DNA of 64,000 bases from Orobanche coerulescens. Lineage: Eukaryota > Streptophyta > Magnoliopsida > Lamiales > Orobanchaceae. Within the stretch, counting starts at the first letter, position 1; each line of letters opens with the position of its first letter. The notes under the pieces are model-generated. The model searched no databases. It was not told the DNA's origin and saw nothing but the letters and a program-made list of their open reading frames with translations. The stretch covers positions 48,723,501-48,787,500 of the forward strand of contig CM065803.1 in NCBI GenBank assembly GCA_033398695.1. The letters are read 5' to 3'. A program made the translations under genes and the position numbers. This document shows positions 10,830-19,917 of the stretch, one piece after another.

Positions 10830-11165
10830 GCAATCGAACTATCCAATCATTCATTGTATCATTTTCATCGATTGACCTTTCTAAGGCAATCGAGTTATTC
10901 AATCATTTCTTGTATCATTTCCATCGATTGGCTTTTCTAAGAAAATCGAGTCATTCAATCATTCATTGTATCATTTTCATCGATTGGCCTTTCAAAGGCA
11001 ATCGAGCTATTCAAACATTCCTTGTATCATCTTCATCGATTGGCCTTTCTAAGGCAATTGAGTTGTTCAATCATTATTGGTATCTCTTTTTATCGATTGA
11101 CCATTCTAGGGCAATCGAAATGTTCAATCATTCGTGGTATCATTGTCATCGATTGACGATGTATT
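10830..11165 (+). repeat. 56-57-bp minisatellite, about six copies, in the protease-RT spacer of element A
   Basis: Units contain 'TTGTATCATTTTCATCGATTG' variants followed by 'CCTTTCTAAGGCAATCGAG'. They repeat about every 56-57 bp from roughly 10830 to 11165, less uniform than the 58-bp array. A continuous open frame (10727-11170) only translates the array and is not a gene. Confidence 0.9.
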
Positions 11166-11189
11166 TCTAGACGAGTTATCTGGTTGCCT

Positions 11190-13737
11190 TCACATAGAGT
11201 AAGGGAATTCAGGAGTGAGTTGGAGCCAGACGCCCCTTTATCGAAGGCACCGTATCGATGGCCCCACTGTAATGCAGGAGTTGAAGATTCAACTTGAGGA
11301 ATAGTTCGAGAAAGGTTATATCCAACCGAGTACGTCCCTCGGGAGCACCGATCTTTGTTTGTCAAGAAGAATGATAGTTCTTTTCGCTTGTGTATCGATT
11401 ACCAGAGTTGAGCAACAGGTGATGATCAAGAGTAGTATCCTTTACCTCGTATTGATGATCTTTTAGATCAACTTCAGGGAGCTTGATTTTCCAAGATCGA
11501 CTTAAGATCCGGATATCACCGATTGCGGATTCGAGAGTCGGATATCGAGGACGGCGTTTCGTACACGCTATGGTCATTATGAGTTCGTAGTTAGGCGTTC
11601 GAGCTAACTATTGCACTGCGGTATTCATGGAGTTAATGAATCGGGTTTTCATCGACTTTTAGATCCTTTGTTGTTGTCTTCATCGATGACATTTTGATTT
11701 TTTCTCGTAGCCAAGAGGAACACGAGGTACGTCTTCATCAGGTTCTCGACGTGTTGAGACGAGAACAACCTTATGGAAAGTTTTCCAAATGTGAGTTCTG
11801 GAGGTCCGTGGTGACTTTCTCGGACATGTAATTTCATCTGACAGAATTCGTGTCGACCCTCAGAAGAGGAAGACTATCCGAGATTGGCAATCTCCGTAAG
11901 ATATTAAGTAAATCCGATGTTTCCTCGGAATAGTTGGTCAATTATCCAACCCACGACCTGGAGCTAGCAGCCGTGGTTTTCGCGTTGGGGATTTGGCGTC
12001 GTTACCTTTATGGCGTCACCTTTCAGTTATTCACCAATCACAAGAGTTGAAGGTTATATTTACTCACAAGGAGTTAAATATGCGACAGAGGCGGTGGTTA
12101 GAACTAATCAAAGATTTTGATATCGAGATCCTTTACCACCTGGGCAAGGCGAACGTTGTCGCCGATGCCTTGAGTCGTAAGTCCGTTCAGGAGCAGATGC
12201 TTGCTCGTTTAATAGTTCAGAAGGAGCTTCAGCAGGAATTCCTTAGACCCTAGATCGAGGTCTGGCTTCAGCGAGTTCAGGGACATCTTTGTATGTTAGA
12301 GATTTCATCGTCACTTGAGGAGGTAATCAGAGAGAATCAGAGTTCAGACCCTTCATTGTTGCGCATCCGTGAAGATATGGCTCAGGGGAAAGCCCCTGGA
12401 TTCGTGGTCCACGAGGATGGACTTTTGAGGTTTAAGAACCGGTTGTGTACCGGCGAATGACGAGTTGAAAAACTTTATTTTGAGAGAAGCTCATGCTACC
12501 CCTTATTCTGTTCATCCGGGGTCCAGCAAGATGTACAAGGACTTGAAACAAAATTACTGGTGGAGTAATATGAAGCGAGAAGTCGCGGAATTTGTTTCGA
12601 GATGCTTAACTTGCCAACAAGTCAAGATTGAACATCAGCGACCGGCGGTTATGCTGAAAACCTCTCCCTATTCCGGAATGGAAGTGGGAAGACATTTCTA
12701 TGGATTTCATCACGAGTTTGCCGACGAGTCGTCGTGGCATGAATGCGATCTGGGTGATTGTGGACCGCTCAACTAAATCAGCTCATTTCCTTGAGATCAA
12801 GGATACGTGGGGTCCCGAGAGACTGGATCAGTTATTCATCAAGGAGATAGTAAGACTGCACGGTACTCCTAAGAGTATCGTTTCCGATCGTGACGATTTG
12901 TGTCTCATTTTTGGAAATCAGTTCATCGTGCTATGGAAACTCGGCTTAATCTCGATCGCCTTTCATCCTCGGTCAGACGGACAATCAGAGAGAACTATTC
13001 AGACATTAGAGGACATGTTGAGGGCATGCGTCCTCGATTGGAAGGACGATTGGGAAGCCCAACTACCGTTGATCGAGTTCACGTATAATAATAGTTGGCA
13101 TGCTTCCATTAAGATGGCACCTTTCGAGGCCTTGTACGGTCGTCGTTGTCGCTCTCCTTTGTGTTGAGATGACTTGTCAGAATCAATCGGCACCGAACCC
13201 GACATGCTTATAGCCGCCCGGGAGAAGGTAGCTTTGATCAAGAGTCGTATGTTGACAGCTCAGAGTCGACAGAAATCATATGCAGTAAATCGTCGTCGAC
13301 CACTAGAGTTCGAGACGGGTGACCATGTTTTGGTCAAGGTATCCCAGAGTCGAGGTATTTTCCGTTTCGGAAAACGGGGGAAGTTGAGTCCGAGATTCAT
13401 TGGACCGTTTGAAATTTTGGATCGAGTAGGCAAGTTAGCTTATCGATTGGCTTTACCTCCGGCTTTGAGCAGGATTCATAATGTGTTTCACGTCTCTCAG
13501 TTGCGGAAGTATGTTGCCGACCCGAGTCACATACTTCAGTTCGACAAAATCGAGATCGCAGATGATCATTCGTACGAGGAGCGTCCTGTACGAGTGTTAG
13601 AGCGGCGAATCAAACAGTTGAGGAACAAGACGATCCCTTTGGTCAAGATTCAGTGGTCTAGACACGGAGTCGAAGAGGCCACTGGGGAAACCGAGGAGAA
13701 TATGCGGGAGAGTTATCCCGAGTTTTTTGACCCTTAG
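11190..13737 (+). pseudogene. Element A RT-RNase H-integrase-chromodomain remnant
   Basis: RT is present as out-of-frame pieces (11190-11880). A deletion then joins RT directly to RNase H ('[19 protein letters not shown]', '[12 protein letters not shown]'; 11993-12253). The integrase has its zinc-binding part at 12465-12660 ('[14 protein letters not shown]') and core at 12700-13167 ('[12 protein letters not shown]', 'IVSDRD', '[12 protein letters not shown]'). A local double frameshift garbles about 25 residues after the second Asp. After a TGA in place of Trp (13165-13167), the tail 13174-13737 holds the SH3-like '[16 protein letters not shown]', '[12 protein letters not shown]' and a chromodomain ('PLVKIQWSRHGVEEAT'). 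Relative to full Tekay pols, the RT thumb/connection region is missing. Confidence 0.88.
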
Positions 13738-13771
13738 TTTCGGGGACGAAACTCTTTTAAGGGGGGGTGTA

Positions 13772-16134
13772 TGTAATACCCGGTTGTAATTGATCATTAT
13801 CATTCAGTAATTTCATTCGATGATTGTCACCCAGTGTATATTCACTCGATTATAATCATTCACCAATCATATTCATTCACCGTGTTCACCGTTCGGAAAA
13901 ACTTCGAGTGGTGTATCGTTATTGTTCATTGTTTCAACTTTCCTCATATGAGTTCGACTTTGTTAGATCACCATTAATTTTTGGTAACTCCAAAAATTCT
14001 AAATCTTTGCAATATTATAGAGCATCGAGTTAGCTTTCCAATGGTTCAAACGGTGAGTCAATCGGAGTCCGGACGAGAGAGTTATGGTCGTTTTAGCTCA
14101 ACCGCTCATTTTTCAGTTTTGGCCGATCACTGCCGAACGAACTCGGCCGTGTCGTCCGACACGGCCCGTGCCGTACTCGTCCGGAAAGTGCCGAAGTGTC
14201 TGCCTCAGGACCCGACCGTGTCGTCTGGCACGGCCGAGTCGAACCCTTCCGGATAAGCCAGAAGCGACTGCCGACACGCCCGACCGTGTCGTCTGGCACG
14301 GTCGAGTCATGCCGAGTCGCTGTCGGACGGGTCACTGTCGGGAGGCCCTCCGCGCCGCGACCGTGTCAAGCAGGACACGGTCGAGTCCCTGTCGGCCAGC
14401 TGTCGGCCAACTATGCGACACGACCGTGCCGATCGGCACGGGCCGTGTCCGGCAGGGTAGTCAACCCCTATAAATTCATTTTTTCAGCATTTCAGCCCAT
14501 TTTTCTTCCTTTTCTTCACCTTAAACCGAGAGAGAAGGCTTGAGGGAGGGTTTTTCCTTCACAAATCATTTGGGTGTTTGATTTTCTTCATCTCCTTTCG
14601 ATCGTGAAGCCCGGATAATCAATCTAACGCGTGTTCTTCGGATTAAAGTACTTGTATCTTCAAGAGGTAATTCTTTCAACACTTTGGACTTCGATTTTGT
14701 GTTGAGATATGATGTTTTGGACGTTATAATCATGTTATATGAAGGGATATGTATATGATTATGAGTTTGTATAAGGATTCATTGGATTATTGAGGGATTA
14801 TTCAAGAACACCTTGAATATCGAGTTGGAATTGGGGATTTTCGACTAATTGTTGTTATAATCACGTTTTTGGATATTCATATCGGATTATTGATCGTATT
14901 GGAGATGTTTTATTGGTTTGAAACACTTCTTGTGGGATTTGATATTGTTATATTGAAGTTTGATTGTAAACAATCGGAGTTTGGACGCAACGTGTTTGTT
15001 TTAATGACTCAATGGACTTAGTTTTATCGTATCGACGTTTTGAGTTCGTTATATTCGTGTTTGATTCGTATATTGATTGGATTGTCGGTAATTGTATTGA
15101 ATTAAGGTTGTTCGTGCGACCGACACTTCATTTAGGACATTTGTTCGTGGAAGGACTTTCTTCATCGGTATTTAGTAAGTTAATTCTTACTCGGTTAAAA
15201 GGATATTCATACCTTTTGTTGTTGTTCATTCATAATCATAACTCATTCATCCTTATATTAATCATATCAAAACTTGTTGTTATCAATTAATCGTTTCAGT
15301 CATAAGGAACGACGGTTCCAATCTTTTCATTGAGCTGTCATTTATTTCGTTACCATTCCACCTCGATGAGTCATTATTCATTTTCGATGTCACTTTTGTT
15401 ATATCGTGGCATTAGTCATCTTGGCGTGCAGTTGGTATGTGTAGGATTTTCATGTCGGGCACATTATAGTCGTGTGTTGGTTGGTGGCCTCACATTGACT
15501 GCACACGAGTTGATGGCTTCGTGAGATCGACAGGTACAAGACCACACGTGTATTCGATCGATACTCGTTGGTGGCTTGTGCACGGACACATTTCCATCCC
15601 GGACGTAGTGTGGCGCCATTCCTTTGAGCCGTACTGATAGTCGATTCATATAGCATGTTTGATTGCGTATGTTTCGACAGGATAATTCATAATTTCAGAT
15701 ATATCATGATTGTGTATTTTCAACCCTTGAGGATTGTTGTTCTTTGTAACTGACCCCGTTTGGGGATTTTGTTTTTCAGGTCATGGCAAGGCAAACGCAC
15801 GGGAATAGCATGTTGATGTCGAGGAGTCCTAGTGATACTAGAAGGGGGCCCCGATCTTTCAGTTATTCATGTTATTGTTCTTTATTTTCCGCTGCAGACT
15901 TTCATTTGAATACTCCGTTTCATTCAGTGTTGTGTATTTTATCTTCATATAAAATACACTAGTATTCGGTATTGTCCTGGTGTGTTGTAACTAAACTCCT
16001 CATCGGAGTAATTATTGCTGTAATGTAGTTCGGTACTACATTTATCTTGTGTAATTCATTCATTTTCATTTGCCTAGTGGGTCACAGTTGGGGATCTACG
16101 GCACTGTAATATCCGCCTAGTTTGGGGTGTTACA
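13772..16134 (+). repeat. Element A 3' LTR
   Basis: The LTR is 2,363 bp, preceded by the polypurine tract 'TTTTAAGGGGGGGTGTA'. It differs from the 5' LTR by few scattered changes, plus a cluster of changes and small indels in the GC block (14110-14260) and around 15410-15530. It ends GTGTTACA followed by the second CTATA. Confidence 0.95.
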
Positions 16135-18731
16135 CTATAAGTCTCTACAAAAAAACATACAAAAAAAATACATAATGATTCTACACTAATTTGATGACTG
16201 AAATTAAAAGAAATTATCTTTGCTCATCTTTTGCTTTTTCAAGCCTCTTCCTAATGTTTGGACATATTTCATGAGTCCATTTTGCATGTTTATTCCTCAT
16301 ACTTTCCAATCTTTCCATAAGTATAACCCTGATTTCTTCTAGCATTGTCAAAATAGGTTTTCTTCTAAGTTCACGAATAAGTGAGTTAAAGCACTCACTT
16401 ATTCCATTCTCAACAGCCTCACAAGCAGCATTAGTACTGAAAAATGCTCTGCACCAGGTTGATGGGTCCCTTTGCTTCAAGTAGTTATATGCATCAATGT
16501 TTGCCTTCTTCAGCTCATCCATATTCTCTTCAAAGAGTGTAGGGTAACTTGACTTTGAAATTTTCCAAAAAAGGTTTCTAAACAAAACACCACTGAATCT
16601 TTTTCTGAAATTTGCATAAATGTGCCTAGCACATTGTCTGTGCTCTGCACTAGGCAACACTTGTTTAACAGATTCAATTAAACCCTGAGATTGACTTACA
16701 CATATTAGTAGAATACAAGTAATAATAATAACAATCACATATAACCAAGTTAAATACCTTATGTTGATAAAAAAAATACCTTATGTTGGTCAGACATTAG
16801 AGTTGTACCAGCACCATTTCCCAAATGAAGGTCATCTCTTAAAAGGTCTATGAACCATTCCCAGTTTTCCTTATTCTCAAATACAATGACTCATGCAATG
16901 GGGAATATATGGTTATTCCCATCTCTCCCTATTGCTGAAAGTAGCTCCCCCTTGCAAATTGTCTTCAAAAAGCACCCATCTAGACCAATAATCTTTCTAC
17001 ATCCATCAAGCCAACCATCTTCAAACCCTTAAAACATATATAAAAGCCTTGGAAGTATAATTGCCCATCAGGATTACGTTCAACCTTAAGCTTAACAGTA
17101 CTACCAGGATTAGTTAATAAAATCTCTGCTGCATAGTCTCTAAGTTTCTCATAATGTTTCCTAACTGATTCCTCATATTGAAACTTTGCATAATCTCTAG
17201 CCCTTGCTGCTTGACTGGTGGTGATGGTACATTTATACTTTTTCAAGAAAGCAGCCTGCAAATCCTTCAAGTGTATCTTTGGATTTTGCCTTATTTTAGC
17301 CCCAAACTTTTCTGCAATCCATCTGTAATGTACTATGGAACATGACTGAAAGTTTCTTGTACACCTATGCTCATATATTAATGATTTAACTTGAAATGAA
17401 GCTTCTCCTTTCTTCCAGGTAGCCCATAACCTAAATGGTCAATGACCTTTCTTAGTAACTTCATCCTTTTTACCACAAACAGCCAACACCTTGGCATGAT
17501 CATTATGTTCAAACCTGATTTGATAACCATTGGCCAATGCATTATAAATCAAACAATCTTTTAGTTGCATAGGGCTTTCATACCTCTCTTTTATATAGGG
17601 TCTCATAACTTTCCAGTGAACCTTCGGGTTATGCCTGGGGCCATTTTGCTCATCATCTTCAAGTGACCCAAACTCATCCTCATTGTCAACATTTGACTCA
17701 ACATTGTTAACGCTATGCAAATAACATGATAAATCAGTCTGTAACTCATCATGTTCTACCACCATAAACTCTACTCCCTCACTGTTTGCCTTATCCTTCT
17801 GATTCGCTTCACTATCAACAATTTCATTTTGGGTCACTTTTGATTTTTCCTTAGCTTTCTGGTACAATATGGATGACTCAATTGTACAAGCATCTTTCTT
17901 CAACTTTTTTTGCCTAACCTCCAACACCTCATCCTCTCCATCAGATATGTGATCTAAAGAAGCAGCGTCTGATTCATCGTCTGTTATATCTACTTCAATA
18001 TCTTCATCATTATCATCACATTCATCACTAGAAGAAGAATTCTCAAAATTCTCATTTTTCTCAACATTCTCATCATTTTCATCAATAAGATTCTTAGTTC
18101 CCATATCCACACTAACCTCCCCATTGATAACATTGACATTTTCATCCTCACCAATCCACTCACTAAGGTCATCAGTAAATTGGCTCATATAAACACATAT
18201 TTTTCTTGGACTTTTAAACCCATGATTCATGAACAATTTAATATCCACATTACATTCAATTCTTTTAAGACCCCCATTTCGTATATCTTTACCGGGGACA
18301 CAATAATAAACAGATTCACACTTACTTGAGTTGGTTAACAACATTAAATGATCTTTTAACTCAGAAAAACTGAAGTTGCTAAAATCTACATTTTCAAAGC
18401 TTTGATTGTTACCACCGGCATACCACAATGGATGCTTAAGGAACAATCCAGAGTGATAAATCTCAATTGAAATTCCCTTACAAACGGAAGATTCACCCAT
18501 ATGGAAAGAAATAACAAAAAATAAAAAAATAAAAAACCCTAAAATTGTACATTCAATGCAGACACAGAAGAACATATATAATGAGCCTGAAGAAGAAGCC
18601 TGAAAAAAACCCTAGAATTTTACCTTCCAATCGCCCGTGAAATCGCCTGTGAAATCGCCTGCCAGTGAAATCGCCTTTCGAAGAGGCAGTTGAATCGTGG
18701 AGAGAGACAGTGGGAAATATGACATATCATC

Positions 18732-18943
18732 ATCCAACTGACCCTACAAATAATACAGAGTGGAATATAAATATATTTTAAAATTATATTAATGGCCACG
18801 TCACCAGTTAACAGAGGTAAATATTAAAAGTTTCTAATCTTGCAAGAAATGGATAGTTCGTTACTATTACTGGTGATTGTTAAAGCTGATTGCTAAAAAT
18901 AGGAACCGATGCAAAGTATGTTTCTATCATATGCAATTTTCCC
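18732..18943 (-). repeat. MULE right terminal inverted repeat
   Basis: Partner of 2562-2773. The transposase start (18500) lies about 230 bp inside it, consistent with TIR-driven transcription. Its outer end GCAATTTTCCC is followed by the 9-bp duplication TAAAAGAAA. The spacer 18501-18731 holds short 'TGAAATCGCCT' repeats and presumably the 5' UTR. Confidence 0.93.
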
Positions 18944-19107
18944 TAAAAGAAAATAGGAATAAAAATACAGATAAAAAAGAAATCAGATTCCATCCACCAT
19001 CCGTATTCTTTCCCGCACATTTGCCTCTCCATCGCCATACTTTCTCCAATTCCAAGAAACCGCATATCATTTTCAATCATCTTTATCCAAGTTTTCTTGG
19101 GTCTTCC
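18944..19107 (-). mobile_element. RTE LINE L1, middle piece (C-terminal coding end)
   Basis: Minus-strand frame with 'GRPKKTWIKMIENDM' and 'GESMAMERQMCGKEYG', the conserved C-terminal end of plant RTE LINE ORFs. It is bounded on the left by the MULE target duplication and on the right by the gypsy B1 duplication CTTCC. The frame continues from the piece at 27597-27855 when B1 and one duplication copy are ignored. Confidence 0.85.
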
Positions 19108-19439
19108 TGGTATAGAAACAAGAGAGAACTCTTCTCTAAAACACACTCAATTTATTTTTTTAACTTCAAGATGATTTTTACATAAATTGAAGGACCTATT
19201 TATAGTGTTCATAAGGCCTTCAAGTAGGAAGAAACAATGGGCAATACCATGGTAGAAATTCAAATACCATTTGCTAATAAAATAATTAAAATATTAAGGA
19301 AGGTGCATGCATGGTTGTTCTTTCAACATTGATGGCTTTGAATGGAATGGTGGCTTTGAATTGTTGAGTGGATGGTGTGAATGGTTTGAATTCTAAAATG
19401 GTGGTTTCTTGATGGTTGGTTGTATTGGCTGCTGGATCA
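19108..19439 (-). repeat. B1 3' LTR
   Basis: 332 bp, TGGTATAG...GGATCA on the plus strand. A TATA-like 'ACTATAAATAGG' (minus strand, about 19197-19210) marks the promoter. The pol frame runs about 46 bp into this LTR before its stop at 19393. Confidence 0.95.
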
Positions 19440-19917
19440 TACTCCCCGGGTTGGAAAGAACTCGCCCTCGAATTGAATCTGCTTCATCATATAAATAAGG
19501 CGACAAATCAGCAACGTTGAAAGTTGCGGAAACACCATATGTTCCAGGTAATTCGACCTTGTAAGCATTGTCATTGATTTTCTGCACAATTTTGAATGGT
19601 CCATCAGCTCTAGGTGACACCTTGGCATTTGGTTCATTTGGAAATCTTTCCTTTCGTAGATGAATCCAGACCAAATCTCCTACTTTAAAAATTTGTTGCT
19701 TCCAATGTTTGTCACATTGAGTTTTATATTTGGAATTTTGTTTCCGGATCTGCTCTCTAACTTGTGCATGTAGTTTCTTGATTTCCTTTGCTCGACTATC
19801 TGCATCGGAGCTGAATTGTTGTTTGTCGGTTGACGGGGTCAAATCAAGTGGACTCAGGGGACGAGTGCCATGTACTACTTCAAAAGGACATTTCCCAGTG
19901 GCTTGATTAGTTGAATT
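19393..19917 (-). pseudogene. B1 integrase C-terminal part
   Basis: The minus-strand frame enters from the solo-LTR junction (GAATT) with 'STNQATGKCPFEVVHG' and runs through 'FKVGDLVWIHLRKERFP', 'GPFKIVQKINDNAYKVELP' and 'ATFNVADLSPYL', ending at 19393. There is no chromodomain; the last residues are encoded by the 3' LTR. An apparent upstream extension of this frame into 19918-20028 is translated solo LTR and not part of the protein. Confidence 0.88.

Larger units (their letters stand above)
6511..16134 (+). mobile_element. Ty3/gypsy element A (Tekay/Del-like chromovirus), full length but coding region wrecked
   Basis: LTRs at 6511-8878 and 13772-16134 (TGTAATACCC...GTGTTACA) are flanked by the perfect 5-bp duplication CTATA (6506-6510 and 16135-16139). 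A tRNA-Met-type primer site lies at 8883-8895 and a polypurine tract just before 13772. Internal order is a gag remnant with two zinc knuckles, protease remnant, RT, RNase H, integrase, and a chromodomain-like tail. LTR start, LTR length (about 2.4 kb) and tail place it in the Tekay/Del chromovirus lineage. It sits in an intron of the MULE transposase in the opposite orientation. Two minisatellites interrupt the coding part. Confidence 0.95.
4343..18500 (-). pseudogene. MuDR-type MULE transposase, decayed and interrupted
   Basis: It is read on the minus strand from ATG 18500. The N-terminal part looks like the plant MULE PB1-like region, followed by a long acidic Asp/Glu/Ser linker and the MuDR N-terminal region ('RLWATWKKGEASFQVKSL'). 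The catalytic part has first Asp in 'GLDGCFLK' and second Asp in 'LMSDQHK', then the Cys/His segment 'AEHRQCARHIYANF' and a Glu in 'GISECFN'. C-terminal are a SWIM zinc finger ('CSCRMW...PCTHAV', near 6360-6400) and a CCHC knuckle ('CKNCLQEGHNSRSC', near 4480-4520). Introns are 16685-16779, and a second one now holding gypsy A whose donor reads AT instead of GT at 16216-16217. Lesions: TGA at 17439-17441, about a 1-bp deletion near 17030, TGA at 16891-16893, TAG at 6470-6472, and LINE L2 inserted between the SWIM finger and C-terminus. Expected product is about 900 residues. Confidence 0.88.
2562..18943 (-). mobile_element. Mutator-like element (MULE) with 212-bp TIRs and two convergent genes; split by a LINE and a gypsy element
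   Basis: The outer ends read GGGAAAATTGCAT inward from each side. They are flanked by a perfect 9-bp target duplication, TAAAAGAAA (2553-2561 and 18944-18952), the length expected for Mutator insertions. Removing nested element A (9,624 bp plus its 5-bp duplication) and LINE L2 (about 1.56 kb) leaves roughly 5.2 kb, close to MuDR in size. Contents are an intact GRF-zinc-finger gene at the left TIR reading right, and a MuDR-like transposase from the right TIR reading left, so the genes are convergent as in maize MuDR. The transposase has premature stops, a frameshift and a lost splice donor, so this copy is not autonomous. Both insertion boundaries are read directly from sequence. Confidence 0.93.

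Noticed and set aside
10727..11170. 147-codon open frame with repeated Ile/His/Ser-rich units
   Set aside because: It only translates the 56-57-bp minisatellite of element A and has no recognisable domain or start context.
16214..16738. Apparent membrane-spanning N-terminus ('MIVIIITCILLICV') on a transposase segment
   Set aside because: It is translated intron; the exon begins at 16684 after a clear acceptor AG.
17990..18172. Met-rich minus-strand frame
   Set aside because: Shadow of the acidic linker of the MULE transposase in another phase.
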